This document shows positions 26,718 through 36,092 of a stretch of 64,000 nt of DNA, one piece after another; position 1 is the stretch's first letter; the number at the start of each line of letters is the position of its first letter. The DNA is taken from assembly GCF_026898095.1 (NCBI RefSeq), contig NZ_CP114015.1:496001-560000 (forward strand). The letters are read 5' to 3'. Under the pieces are notes generated by a model. The model searched no databases, was not told where the DNA came from, and saw nothing but the letters and a program-made list of their open reading frames with translations. A program made the position numbers and the translations under genes. Origin of the DNA: Arthrobacter sp. ATA002 (GTDB lineage Bacteria > Actinomycetota > Actinomycetes > Actinomycetales > Micrococcaceae).

Positions 26718-27680
26718 ATGAGCTCGACCAGTCCCAAGATTTATGCCCTGCACGAGAACCCCGAGTGGTTTCCCCCGTTTGCCCGCGCTTTCGAAGCTGA
26801 AGGCCTGGAAGTGGAGGAATGGCTGCTGACCGACGGTGTCCTGGACCTGGATTCGGTGCCGCCGGACGGGATTTTCTGGTCCCGGATCAGTGCCTCGTCT
26901 CATACCCGGGACCACGCCCTGTCAAAAGATTACGCGCGCTCCGTGCTGTCCTGGCTGGAGGCTTCCGGCCGGCGCACCGTGAACGGACGCCGGATCCTGG
27001 AACTGGAGATGAGCAAGGTGGATCAGCTCACGGCACTCAGGGCCGCCGGCATCGACACCCCGCGCACTGTCGCAGCCGTGGGCCGGGATGCCATCCTGGC
27101 CGCGGCCAGGGACTTCACGGCACCGTTTATCACCAAGCACAACCAGGGCGGCAAGGGCCTCGGGGTGCGCAAGTTCCAGTCCCACGGCGAACTGGCGGAG
27201 TATGTGGCCGGACCGGAGTTTGAAGAGCCAGCCGATGGCATCACCCTCATCCAGGAATTCATCGTTGCCGCCGAACCCTTCATCACCCGGGTGGAGATTG
27301 TCGGCGGAGAATTCATCTACGCTGTCGCCGCGGACACCGCCCGCGGGGGATTCCAGCTCTGCCCGGCCGACGCCTGCGCCATTGACCCCTCCACCGGAAA
27401 ACCGGTCATGCCGCCGGGGGCCACGATCGCACCGGACGCGGACACCCAGCTCTTCAGCCTGCGCGAAGGCTTCGACCACCCGATCATTGGCAAGTACCTC
27501 GACTTCGCCAAGCGCACCGGACTGGAAGTCTGCGGCATCGAATTCATGGAAACCGCCGACGGGCGAATCCTCACCTACGACGTGAACACCAATACCAACT
27601 ACAACGCAGCGGTTGAAGCTGCGGCTCCCCGTTCCGCGCCCCGGGCGCTGGCCCGGTACCTCAAGGGGCTTACGGCCTGA
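26718..27680 (+). CDS. ATP-grasp (RimK-like) ligase
   Basis: 320 residues. The central ATP-grasp fold shows FITKHNQGGKGLGVRKFQS (phosphate-binding Gly loop), LIQEFIV and the late GIEFMETADGRILTYDVNTNTNYN, where Glu/Asn coordinate Mg2+. It resembles RimK/glutathione-synthase-like ligases that join an amino acid or amine to a carboxylate. A substrate cannot be named. AGGAAAGGCAATGCG precedes ATG 26718, 70 bp after abgT, so it belongs to that operon; together they suggest breakdown and re-ligation of an amide-linked compound. Confidence 0.8.
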   Translation: MSSTSPKIYALHENPEWFPPFARAFEAEGLEVEEWLLTDGVLDLDSVPPDGIFWSRISASSHTRDHALSKDYARSVLSWLEASGRRTVNGRRILELEMSKVDQLTALRAAGIDTPRTVAAVGRDAILAAARDFTAPFITKHNQGGKGLGVRKFQSHGELAEYVAGPEFEEPADGITLIQEFIVAAEPFITRVEIVGGEFIYAVAADTARGGFQLCPADACAIDPSTGKPVMPPGATIAPDADTQLFSLREGFDHPIIGKYLDFAKRTGLEVCGIEFMETADGRILTYDVNTNTNYNAAVEAAAPRSAPRALARYLKGLTA

Positions 27681-27725
27681 CCGTGGTTTGGAACAACTTA
27701 TTTATTCCTCGCCGCGGCCCGTCGC

Positions 27726-27731
27726 TATAGT
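27726..27731 (+). promoter_or_regulatory. -10-like hexamer TATAGT
   Basis: Near-consensus -10 lying 31 nt before the acyl-CoA ligase start, with a ribosome site GAAGGAG between them. The -35 is weak (T-rich TTTATT at 27701). Confidence 0.45.
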
Positions 27732-27762
27732 CGGGATTAACCAAACCGAAGGAGCTTCCTCA

Positions 27763-29450
27763 ATGACCGCTGCCCAGGAACCGTTGTGGGTCAAGAACTA
27801 CCAGCCCGGCGTTCCGGCAACTATTGAGCTGCCCACCGAGTCGCTCACCGCGATGGTGGAGGACGCCGTCGAACGTTTTGGTCCCAAGGTGGCGCTGGAG
27901 TTTTTCGGCGCGGAAACCACGTACGCCGAACTGGGCGAGAAGATCAACCGTGCCGCCGAGGGCCTGCGGAAACTGGGCGTAAGCCGGGGCCACCGGGTGG
28001 CCATCGTGCTGCCGAACTGCCCGCAGTACCTCATCGCGTTCTACGCGGTGCTGCGCCTGGGAGCCGTCGTCGTCGGCCACAACCCGCTGTACACGGAGCG
28101 CGAACTGCGCCACCAGTTTGAAAACCACGGAGCGCAGGTGGCCATTGTGTGGGACAAGGCCGTGGAGAAGATCCAGGATTTCCCCGGCGACATCGCGGTA
28201 AAAACCATTATTGCCGTGGACATCACCAAGGCCATGCCGCGGTTGAAGCGGATGGCGCTGAGCCTGCCGCTGCCGAAGCTGCGCCGGACCCGCGCCGGCC
28301 TGACAACCAAGACCGAAAACACGATGCCCTGGGAAAAGCTCCTGTCATCGGCGCCGATCGACAGTGCCCACCCACGCCCCGCCGTGAAGGACCTGGCGGC
28401 GCTGCAGTACACCTCGGGTACCACCGGCATCCCCAAGGGCGTGATGCTCACCCACTACAACCTGCGCTCCAACGCCCTGCAGGGCCAGGCCTGGATGCAC
28501 GGAGCCGAAGAGGGCAGGGAAGTCATTTACGGCGTGCTGCCGATGTTCCATGCCTTCGGCCTCACCCTGTACCTGACCTTCGCCATGCTCACCGGTTCCC
28601 GGCTGGTCCTGTTCCCCAAGTTCGACGTGGACCTGGTGCTGGCCGCCGCGAAAAAGTCCCGGCCCACGGTCTTCTGCGCCGTACCGCCGATCTACGAAAA
28701 GGTCGCGCTGGAATCCAAGAAGCGCGGCATTGACCTGTCCACCATCCGGTTTGCCATTTCCGGAGCGATGACGCTGCCGGCCGCAACGGTGAAGCTGTGG
28801 GAGGAAGTCTCAGGCGGACTGCTGGTGGAGGGCTACGGCCTCACCGAATCTTCGCCCGTCGCCCTGGGCAATCCGTTCGCCGAGTCCCGCCGCAACGGCA
28901 CCATCGGCGTTCCCTTCCCGAGCACCGAAATGCGGGTGGCCGACCCCGAACATCCCGAGAATGACGTTCCCGCCGGAGAGCGGGGGAGCTGCTGATCCGC
29001 GGGCCGCAGGTTTTCGCCGGTTACTGGAACAACACCGAGGACACTGAGCAGGTGCTGCTCGAAGGCGGCTGGCTCCGCACCGGCGACATCGTCACCGTCG
29101 ATGGGGACGGGTTCGTGAAGGTGGTGGACCGGCGCAAGGAACTAATCATCACCGGCGGCTTCAACGTTTCGCCCAGCGAAGTCGAAGAGGTGCTGCGCAG
29201 CAGCCAGGACATCGCCGACGTTGCCGTGGTGGGGCTCCCGCGGCCCGACGGCGGGGAAGAGGTGGTTGCCGCCGTCGTCCTGCAGCCGGGAACGGAACTG
29301 GACGAGGCGGGACTGCGCGCCTGGTGCCGCGAGCGGCTGACACCGTACAAGGTGCCGCGCCGCATCGTCGCCGTGGACGAGCTGCCCAAATCGATGCTGG
29401 GCAAGGTCCTCCGCCGCGAGGTGCGGGATCTCCTGGCCGATTCCCGCTAG
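27763..29450 (+). CDS. AMP-forming acyl-CoA ligase, long-chain type (frame break near 28984)
   Basis: The first 405 residues hold the P-loop-like LQYTSGTTGIPKGVMLTHYN, VYGLTESSPVALGNP-type A5 region and start with the FadD-like linker. The remainder (GWLRTGDIVTVDGDGFVKVV, DRRKELIITGGFNVSP, PKSMLGKVLRREV with the catalytic Lys) is in a different frame. One G added to the G5 run at 28982-28986 joins them as ERGELLIRGPQVFAGYWN, giving 562 residues. It activates a fatty acid to its CoA ester via an acyl-adenylate. GAAGGAG precedes ATG 27763. Confidence 0.87.
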
Positions 29451-29497
29451 GCCGGACTGCCCAAACACTACCTATTGACGCTCCGAAGCTGTTGGGT

Positions 29498-29571
29498 TGG
29501 AATGGTAAGCAGGCTTGGGATTCCAGGCTTGCGTACTATTCCAGCCGACCATTCAGGGCCCCTTGCGGGGC
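29498..29571. promoter_or_regulatory. repeat-rich leader upstream of the PRC/DUF2382 gene
   Basis: The 263 bp gap before the gene holds TGGAAT (29498) facing ATTCCA at 29520 and 29538, a CAGGCTTG direct repeat at 29510 and 29524, and a GCCCC-TTGC-GGGGC hairpin at 29558-29571. I cannot assign a -35/-10 with confidence. Confidence 0.3.
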
Positions 29572-29713
29572 TCAACCGGGGTGCGGCGTGCGTATCCGTC
29601 AAGGCCGTTCGGCTCCGACTCCGCCGTTCGTCCTTCGCGGTAACCGGCACACTCCGGCCCAACGTGAATAAGCACCGGACAACGGTGAAGGTTCGCAGCT
29701 GAAGGAGAACACC

Positions 29714-30664
29714 ATGATCAGCAATCAGCAAGTCGAAGGCCTTATGGCCGGTTCAGGCAACGTGCTGGGTCCCAACGGAGACAAGATTGGCTCAGTGGGA
29801 ACGTTCTACCTGGACGACCAGACCAATGAGCCCGCCTGGGTGACCGTGAACACCGGTCTCTTCGGCACCAATGAGTCCTTTGTTCCGCTCAGCGAGGCAA
29901 CCGTTGAGGGTGTCGACGTCCTGGTGCCTTACTCCAAGGACGAGGTCAAGAACTCACCGCAGGTGGAATCCGACGGGTCCATCTCTCCCGAGGAGGAAGT
30001 GACCCTTTACCGCTACTACGGGTTCACCTACGACGACGGTTCGGCTGACACCAGCGGCATGGGTGCAGGAACGGGCACGATGGACGCCGGTACAGACACC
30101 ATGACCGACGACCGCACAGGCGCCGGGATGGGCAGCGGGGACGGCAGCGGCATCTCAGACGACAGTGACATTACGCGCTCCGGCACCTCATCAGGCACCT
30201 CGTCCGGGACGGTGGGCAGGGACACGTCAGGTCCCACCACTGATGACGCCATGACGCGGTCGGAAGAGCAGCTTGATGTGGGAACCCAGAGCCGGCAGAC
30301 GGGCAAGGCCCGACTGCGGAAATACGTCGTCACGGAAAACGTCACCACCGAGGTTCCGGTCACCCGTGAAGAGGTCCGGGTTGAACGGGAGCCCGTCACG
30401 GATGCAAATGTCGATTCCGCGATGTCCGGTCCCGAGCTCAGTGAAGAAGAGCACGAGGTGACGCTCCATGCCGAGGAACCGGTGGTCACGAAGAAGACCG
30501 TGCCGGTGGAGAGAGTCCGGCTCGATACCGAGACGGTCACCGACACGGAGAGCGTGACGGAAGAAGTCAGCAAGGAACAGATCGATACGGACGTGGACGG
30601 CACCACGCGCGGGTCCGGGCATTCCGGCCAGGACGGTTCAGGCGCGTCCGGTTCCGGCCGGTAG
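29714..30664 (+). CDS. PRC-barrel and DUF2382 (YsnF/AvaK-like) stress protein
   Basis: 316 residues. Residues 1-100 form a PRC-barrel-like domain (GNVLGPNGDKIGSVGTFYLD, EEVTLYRYYGF). A Gly/Ser/Thr/Asp-rich low-complexity linker follows (about 110-195). The C-terminus is DUF2382 with its repeated KYVVTENVTTEVPVTREEVR and VVTKKTVPVERVRL pattern. Such proteins are typically general-stress induced in actinobacteria and cyanobacteria, with no known enzymatic role. GCTGAAGGAG precedes ATG 29714. A strong hairpin follows the stop. Confidence 0.86.
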   Translation: MISNQQVEGLMAGSGNVLGPNGDKIGSVGTFYLDDQTNEPAWVTVNTGLFGTNESFVPLSEATVEGVDVLVPYSKDEVKNSPQVESDGSISPEEEVTLYRYYGFTYDDGSADTSGMGAGTGTMDAGTDTMTDDRTGAGMGSGDGSGISDDSDITRSGTSSGTSSGTVGRDTSGPTTDDAMTRSEEQLDVGTQSRQTGKARLRKYVVTENVTTEVPVTREEVRVEREPVTDANVDSAMSGPELSEEEHEVTLHAEEPVVTKKTVPVERVRLDTETVTDTESVTEEVSKEQIDTDVDGTTRGSGHSGQDGSGASGSGR

Positions 30665-30707
30665 TTCTCCCGCCAATCCCGCCTGTGCAGCGGGGGTGCA
30701 CTATTAA

Positions 30708-30736
30708 GCTGCGGTCCCGGTTCTGCCGGGACCGCA
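30708..30736. terminator. strong hairpin after the DUF2382 gene, shared with convergent lysR
   Basis: Perfect 12-bp stem CTGCGGTCCCGG / CCGGGACCGCAG with a 5-base loop. It lies between the two convergent stops and can serve both strands. Confidence 0.8.
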
Positions 30737-30769
30737 GCCCGTTAGGCGGCGGCGTTCAGCCAGAGTCCG

Positions 30770-31711
30770 CTAGTCGGCGGCAGGAGGCGGCACCGCAACC
30801 TGCCGCGCCGTGCGCTCGAGCACCTCGCGGCAGGCCAGGACTGCCGGACGCCGGCTGCCCGCCCGGCGCACGGAGGTGAAAATGTTGCGCCGGGGACGGC
30901 CGTTCAATTCCAGCAGCCGCACGGTCGGCTCACGTCCGGTCCACACCAGATCGGGCATCAGGGCGACGGCATTGCCGGACTCTATGAGCCGTATCTGGGC
31001 CTGCAGGTCCGCAGTTTCGTAGCGGACATCCGGCTCGAATCCGGCCCGCCGGCATGCCTGCTCGGCCCAGTGGCGGGAAGCGGCTCCACGCGGCTCCATG
31101 ACCCACGGCATCCCCGCGGTATCCGCCAGGGACTGCACCGGAGGCAAACCCTGGTGGGGTGCCGCCAGCCGGATGGCATCCGACGTCAGGTGCACGCGGT
31201 CCAGTTCCGCGTGCCGTACGGCCGCGTGACCGGGGTACTGCTCCGCAATCACCACGTCGAAATCGCGTGCCCAGGTTTCGTACAGCGCTGTTTCCGGTTC
31301 CCGCTGCACCATTTCCACCCGCAGGTCGGGATGCTCCCGCCGCAGCAGTGACAGGGCACCGGGCATGAGGGCCAGGGCTGCCGATTGGAATACTGCCACC
31401 CGGATTCGTCCGGTCACCGTCGTCAGCGACGATGCCAGGTCCGCTTCGGCCCGTTCCAGGGACTCGAGGATGTCGGAGGTGTGGGAGACCAGGATTTCGG
31501 CCTGCGGCGTCAGCTGCACTCCGCGGCCGGTTTTCCGCAGCAGTTCAACGCCCACTTCCTTCTCCAGCAGGGCCAGCTGCTGGGACACGGCCGAAGGACT
31601 GAGGCTCAGCGTTTCGGCCACGGCTGCCAGCGTTCCGCGGACTTTGACTTCCCGCAGCAGGGTCATTCGGCGCACGTCCAGCAAGGGCTTCCTCCGGTGG
31701 TTTTCCAGCAA
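30770..31711 (-). CDS. LysR-family transcriptional regulator of putA (predicted)
   Basis: 313 residues. The winged HTH occupies about residues 12-70 (RGTLAAVAETLSLSPSAVSQ, QLALLEKEVGVELLRKTGRG) and the remainder is a periplasmic-binding-like effector domain (RIRVAVFQSAALALMPGALS). The gene is divergent from putA with 118 bp between starts, and the intervening DNA carries LysR-style repeats, so proline-responsive control of putA is likely, as for LysR/Lrp-type regulators elsewhere. No partner besides putA is visible. Confidence 0.88.
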   Translation of the reverse strand: MLENHRRKPLLDVRRMTLLREVKVRGTLAAVAETLSLSPSAVSQQLALLEKEVGVELLRKTGRGVQLTPQAEILVSHTSDILESLERAEADLASSLTTVTGRIRVAVFQSAALALMPGALSLLRREHPDLRVEMVQREPETALYETWARDFDVVIAEQYPGHAAVRHAELDRVHLTSDAIRLAAPHQGLPPVQSLADTAGMPWVMEPRGAASRHWAEQACRRAGFEPDVRYETADLQAQIRLIESGNAVALMPDLVWTGREPTVRLLELNGRPRRNIFTSVRRAGSRRPAVLACREVLERTARQVAVPPPAAD

Positions 31712-31713
31712 CT

Positions 31714-31768
31714 CTAATCATTAGTAAAACTAACCTATATGCGTAAGAAAACTAACCTTTGCCTTACG
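31714..31768. promoter_or_regulatory. divergent lysR-putA control region with direct and inverted repeats
   Basis: AAAACTAACCT occurs at 31726-31736 and again at 31748-31758, exactly 22 bp (two helical turns) apart. Two inverted repeats frame them: CTAAT-C-ATTAG at 31714-31724 and CGTAAG-n15-CTTACG at 31742-31768. The stretch is AT-rich against the surrounding GC-rich genes. Position and periodicity fit a LysR tetramer. Confidence 0.55.
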
Positions 31769-31829
31769 GGACTTTCCGCGGATACTTAGAGAAGTATCAA
31801 TCAGTCGCACGTTGAAAAGAGCTGGCCGC

Positions 31830-34800
31830 ATGAGCAACACCGTCACTGAACCCACCGCGGTTCCCGGCGTACCGCAGGACCTGTCCGGAGAAGCAGTGGC
31901 CCTCGTGCGCCGCTGGCTGGCCGAGGCCGCCAGCGTCCCGGTGGACGCATCGGCAGCCCAGCTTGCCGGGGTCCTGAAGGACCCGTCCGGCCTGGATTTC
32001 ACCGTGGGTTTTGTGGACGGCGTCGTCCGTCCCGAGGACCTGCGCGTTGCCGGGCGGAACCTCGCCGCACTGGCTCCCCGGGTTCCCGGGTTCCTGCCCT
32101 GGTACATGCGTTCGGCAGTCCGACTGGGAGGCGTCATGGCCCCGGTCCTGCCGCAGGTCGTCATTCCGGTGGCCCGCAAGGTGCTGCGCCGCATGGTGGG
32201 CCACCTCATCGTCGACGCGACGGATGCCCGTCTCGGCAAGGCGATCAGCGGTATCCGGAAGGACGGCGTCCGGCTGAACATGAACCTGCTCGGTGAAGCG
32301 GTGCTGGGCGAGCGCGAAGCCGGCCGCCGCCTGGAGGGCACCCACGCCCTGCTGGCACGGGACGACGTCGAATACGTCTCCATCAAGGTCTCCTCCACCG
32401 TTTCGCCGCACTCACACTGGGCCTTCGATGAAGCCGTTGAGCATGTGGTGGAAAAGCTTGCTCCGCTGTACCGGCAGGCGGCATCCTTCAGCCCCAAGAA
32501 GTTCATCAACCTGGACATGGAGGAATACAAGGACCTGGAGATGACCATGGCGGTCTTCACCCGCCTGCTCTCCATGCCCGAGTTCAAGGACCTGGAAGCC
32601 GGCATTGTCCTGCAGGCCTACCTTCCGGATGCGCTGTCCGCCATGATGCGTCTCCAGGAGTTCGCTGCCGCCCGCCGCGCCGACGGCGGCGCCCCCATCA
32701 AGGTGCGTGTGGTCAAGGGCGCCAACCTGCCGATGGAACAGGTGGAAGCCTCGCTGCACGGCTGGCCGCTGGCCACCTGCGGCACCAAGGCCGAGACGGA
32801 CACCAACTACAAGCGGGTCATCAGCTACGCCCTGCAGCCGGAGCGGACCGCCAACGTCCGTATCGGCGTCGCCGGCCACAACCTCTTCGACGTCGCCTTT
32901 GCCTGGCTGCTGGCCAAGCAGCGCGGCGTCACCGCAGGCATCGAATTCGAGATGCTGCTGGGCATGGCCACCGGCCAGGCCGAAGTCGTCAAGCGGGATG
33001 TCGGATCACTGCTGCTGTACACCCCGGTGGTGCACCCCACCGAGTTCGACGTCGCCATCGCCTATTTGATCCGGCGCCTGGAAGAAGGAGCGAGCTCCGA
33101 GAACTTCATGTCCGCCGTCTTCGAGCTCAGCGAAAACGAGGCGCTGTTCGAGCGCGAGAAGCTGCGTTTCCTCACCTCGCTGGCTGACCTGGACGACACG
33201 GTTCCCGCATCCAACCGCATCCAGGACCGCAGCAACCCCCGCCCAGCGGACACTGCGGACGCCGACGCCGTACACCGGGGCTTCAGCAACACCCCGGACA
33301 CCGACCCGTCCCTGCCCGTGAACCAGGCATGGGGCCGGCAGATCCTTACGCGGGTCGAGGGCTCAGTCCTCGGCGTTGCCGCCGTCGCCAAGGCCCGGGT
33401 TGCCGACGAGGAGACATTGGAGACCGTCATCCGCACCGGCGTGGAATCCGCCAGGGGATGGGCGTCCCTCAGCGCCGCCGAGCGGGCCGACATCCTGCAC
33501 CGCGCCGGCGCCGTGCTGGAACAGAAGCGCGCGGACCTGATGGAGGTCATGGCCGCCGAGACCGGCAAGACTCTGGACCAGTCGGATCCCGAGGTGTCCG
33601 AGGCCGTCGACTTCGCGCACTACTACGCCGAGCGCGCCAAGGACCTCGAGACGGTCGACGGCGCCCGGTTTGTTCCGGCGAAGCTGACGGTCGTGACGCC
33701 GCCGTGGAACTTCCCGGTGGCTATTCCGGCCGGGTCCACCCTGGCCGCGCTGGCCGCCGGATCATCCGTCATCATCAAGCCGGCCGGCCAGTCCGCCCGC
33801 AGCGGCGCCGTCATGGTGGAAGCCCTCTGGGAAGCCGGTGTCCCCCGGGACGTCCTGCAAATGGTGCAGGTGGGCGAGAAGGAGCTGGGCCGCCAGCTTA
33901 TTTCCCATCCGTCCGTGGACCGGGTCATCCTCACCGGAGGATACGAGACAGCCGAGCTGTTCCGTTCCTTCCGCACCGACCTGCCGCTGCTGGCCGAGAC
34001 CTCCGGGAAGAACGCCATCATCGTCACTCCGAGTGCGGACTTCGACTTGGCTGCACGCGACGTCGTTGCCTCGGCCTTCGGCCACGCGGGCCAAAAATGC
34101 TCAGCGGCATCCCTGGTGATCCTCGTCGGATCGGTGGCCAAGTCACCGCGCTTCCGCAACCAGCTGGTGGACGCAGTGCAGTCGCTGAAGGTGGGCTACC
34201 CGGTGGACGCCGTCACCCAGATGGGGCCGGTCATTGAACCGGCCGCCGGCAAGCTGCTCCGCGGCCTGACCGTCCTCGGCGAGGGTGAATCCTGGCTCAT
34301 CGAACCGAAGCAGCTGGATGACAGCGGCCGGCTGTGGAGCCCGGGCGTCCGCACCGGCGTCCGCCGCGGCTCCGAGTACCACCTCACCGAATACTTCGGC
34401 CCGATCCTCGGCGTGATGACCGCTGACACGCTGGAAGAGGCCATCGCGCTGCAGAACCAGATCGACTACGGCCTGACCGCCGGCCTGCACTCCCTGGACT
34501 CCGCTGAAATGGACGTATGGCTGGAGAACATCTCCGCCGGCAACCTCTACATCAACCGCGGCATCACCGGTGCCATTGTCCAGCGCCAGCCGTTCGGCGG
34601 CTGGAAGAAATCCGCAGTCGGTGCAGGAACCAAGGCCGGCGGCCCGAACTACCTCATGGGCCTGGGCGCATGGGAACCTGCCGCTGCCCGGGCTGAAGCC
34701 CCCGTACGCCACCAGGGTGCCGCCAAGATCCTGGCCGCTGCCTCCTCCGGCAGCCTCGCCGCCGACGCCGATGCCCTGCACCGCGCGCTGAGCAGCGACG

Positions 34801-35303
34801 CTGCCGCGTGGGCCGAAGAATTCGGCACTGCCAAGGACGTGTCCGGCCTCAGCGCCGAACGCAATGTCTTCCGCTACCGTCCGCTGCCGGTCACCATCCG
34901 GCTGGCCGGGAACCAGCCCGTCACCCCGCTGCTGCGGGTCGTGGCGGCAGGGCTGTTGGCCGGTTCCGCGCTGCGGGTCTCCACCGGCGTTGAACTGCCG
35001 CTGGCGCTGCAGACACTGTTGGCCGAGCACGGCATTCCGGCTGTGGAAGAGAACGACGCCGCGTGGCTGGCGGCCGCTGCCGGCTACGATCCGGCGGTCC
35101 ACGGACCCCGGATCCGGCTCATCGGCGGAGATGCCCCGGCGCTGGCCGAAGCACTCGGCGGCCGGCCCGACGTGGCCGTCTACGCCAATCCGGTCACCGA
35201 AGCCGGACGGGTCGAACTGCTGCCGTTCCTGCATGAGCAGGCCGTCAGCATCACGTCCCACCGGTTCGGGACGCCGAACCATCTTTCGGATGCCCTGATC
35301 TAG
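31830..35303 (+). CDS. putA: bifunctional proline dehydrogenase / L-glutamate-gamma-semialdehyde dehydrogenase
   Basis: 1157 residues. The N-terminal FAD-dependent proline dehydrogenase barrel (about residues 90-450) ends with the signature YTPVVHPTEFDVAIAYLIRR. The P5C dehydrogenase domain (about 500-985) shows TPPWNFPVAIPAGS, base Glu in LAETSGKNAIIV and Cys in GHAGQKCSAASL, with QPFGGWKKSAVGAGTKAGGP near its end. Proline is converted to glutamate with channelling of P5C. There is no N-terminal ribbon-helix-helix, so it is not its own repressor; the divergent LysR fits. ATG 31830 is chosen over TTG 31812. Confidence 0.96.
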   Translation: MSNTVTEPTAVPGVPQDLSGEAVALVRRWLAEAASVPVDASAAQLAGVLKDPSGLDFTVGFVDGVVRPEDLRVAGRNLAALAPRVPGFLPWYMRSAVRLGGVMAPVLPQVVIPVARKVLRRMVGHLIVDATDARLGKAISGIRKDGVRLNMNLLGEAVLGEREAGRRLEGTHALLARDDVEYVSIKVSSTVSPHSHWAFDEAVEHVVEKLAPLYRQAASFSPKKFINLDMEEYKDLEMTMAVFTRLLSMPEFKDLEAGIVLQAYLPDALSAMMRLQEFAAARRADGGAPIKVRVVKGANLPMEQVEASLHGWPLATCGTKAETDTNYKRVISYALQPERTANVRIGVAGHNLFDVAFAWLLAKQRGVTAGIEFEMLLGMATGQAEVVKRDVGSLLLYTPVVHPTEFDVAIAYLIRRLEEGASSENFMSAVFELSENEALFEREKLRFLTSLADLDDTVPASNRIQDRSNPRPADTADADAVHRGFSNTPDTDPSLPVNQAWGRQILTRVEGSVLGVAAVAKARVADEETLETVIRTGVESARGWASLSAAERADILHRAGAVLEQKRADLMEVMAAETGKTLDQSDPEVSEAVDFAHYYAERAKDLETVDGARFVPAKLTVVTPPWNFPVAIPAGSTLAALAAGSSVIIKPAGQSARSGAVMVEALWEAGVPRDVLQMVQVGEKELGRQLISHPSVDRVILTGGYETAELFRSFRTDLPLLAETSGKNAIIVTPSADFDLAARDVVASAFGHAGQKCSAASLVILVGSVAKSPRFRNQLVDAVQSLKVGYPVDAVTQMGPVIEPAAGKLLRGLTVLGEGESWLIEPKQLDDSGRLWSPGVRTGVRRGSEYHLTEYFGPILGVMTADTLEEAIALQNQIDYGLTAGLHSLDSAEMDVWLENISAGNLYINRGITGAIVQRQPFGGWKKSAVGAGTKAGGPNYLMGLGAWEPAAARAEAPVRHQGAAKILAAASSGSLAADADALHRALSSDAAAWAEEFGTAKDVSGLSAERNVFRYRPLPVTIRLAGNQPVTPLLRVVAAGLLAGSALRVSTGVELPLALQTLLAEHGIPAVEENDAAWLAAAAGYDPAVHGPRIRLIGGDAPALAEALGGRPDVAVYANPVTEAGRVELLPFLHEQAVSITSHRFGTPNHLSDALI

Positions 35304-35336
35304 GGGATGCAGCACGCACCCGGGTAATACCGGGAA

Positions 35337-35374
35337 AGGACGGCACCGGGTCTATCCCGGTGCCGTCCTTCTTG
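35337..35374 (+). terminator. rho-independent-type terminator after putA
   Basis: A perfect 15-bp stem AAGGACGGCACCGGG pairs with its complement across a 5-base loop and is followed by CTTCTTG. Confidence 0.85.
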
Positions 35375-35687
35375 TTACCGTGGGCTCATGGAACTCATTT
35401 ACGAGTAGGGCCGTGCCCGGACCGGGCTTCGCGGAGCTGCCGGCCCCCCCGGCTGGAACCGCTTCCCCCGGCCGCACGCACCCGCTTTTCGCAGACAGCA
35501 TTCACCCACAGCCGGGTGAGCTGGTCCATGGTGCGTGATGCTGGCCGTTTCGCCCCTCCACCCGTCCGCCTCTGATGCCGCCGTCGTTTCACGGCCGCGG
35601 CGTCAGGCCTGGCGGGCGCCGGAAAACGCACACAGCCCGCACCAGCCACAGCGAAGCCGGCCCGTATCGAAGAGTCCGGAGATCATC
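35375..35687. other. gap with no convincing gene
   Basis: Between the putA terminator and the next small ORF. ATG 35388 opens a 6-codon frame (MELIYE) that ends at TAG. A minus-strand frame (35395-35649) has mixed composition and no family resemblance. I see no structural RNA. Confidence 0.4.
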
Positions 35688-36092
35688 ATGACGCACAACA
35701 AGAAAAGCCGCTCCACACCCCTGTCCGCATCCGCTCCGGCGTTCCCTCCCGGGCCTCCGGTGCTGCCGGCGGGAGCCTTGCCGGAGGGCGCAGTGAACCT
35801 TGCCCCGGCCGCCGCAGCCAAGCTTGGCGCCGGGGTTTCGGAGAAGGGGACGGCCGCTGCGGCGAAAAGTGCCCTTCCCGGATGGCAGAGCCTGGGCAGG
35901 GACCACAAGCCTACGCACGCCAACGGCAAGCAGGGCCGGCGGGAGAAAAAGTGCGCTGGTAAGAGGCGCACGGACAACATCAGTGCACGGAATCCGGGGC
36001 TGCACCCGGGTTCTGTGCACCGCCGCCCTTCAATGCCATTATTGACGGTATCCACAGCCACAGCGGACCGAAGAGGCACACATGCTGCTTGA
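35688..36092 (+). CDS. small hypothetical basic protein (weak)
   Basis: 134 residues from ATG 35688. The first ~100 residues are Ala/Pro-rich, then basic (WQSLGRDHKPTHANGKQGRR), and the stop overlaps the start of the following SDR gene by 11 bp. No family recognised. Strand and overlap favour a real gene in a small operon, but the composition could be a spurious GC-rich frame, and its tail may be altered by a frame error. Confidence 0.35.
   Translation: MTHNKKSRSTPLSASAPAFPPGPPVLPAGALPEGAVNLAPAAAAKLGAGVSEKGTAAAAKSALPGWQSLGRDHKPTHANGKQGRREKKCAGKRRTDNISARNPGLHPGSVHRRPSMPLLTVSTATADRRGTHAA

Noticed and set aside
31726-31758. ACTAACCT repeats as iron (DtxR/IdeR) boxes.
   Set aside because: Only half sites in direct orientation; the palindromic iron-box arrangement is missing and the neighbouring genes are LysR and putA.
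35395-35649. Minus-strand frame of 84 residues after the putA terminator.
   Set aside because: Arg/Gly-rich, no ribosome site and no family; the N-terminal half is compositionally like non-coding GC-rich DNA.
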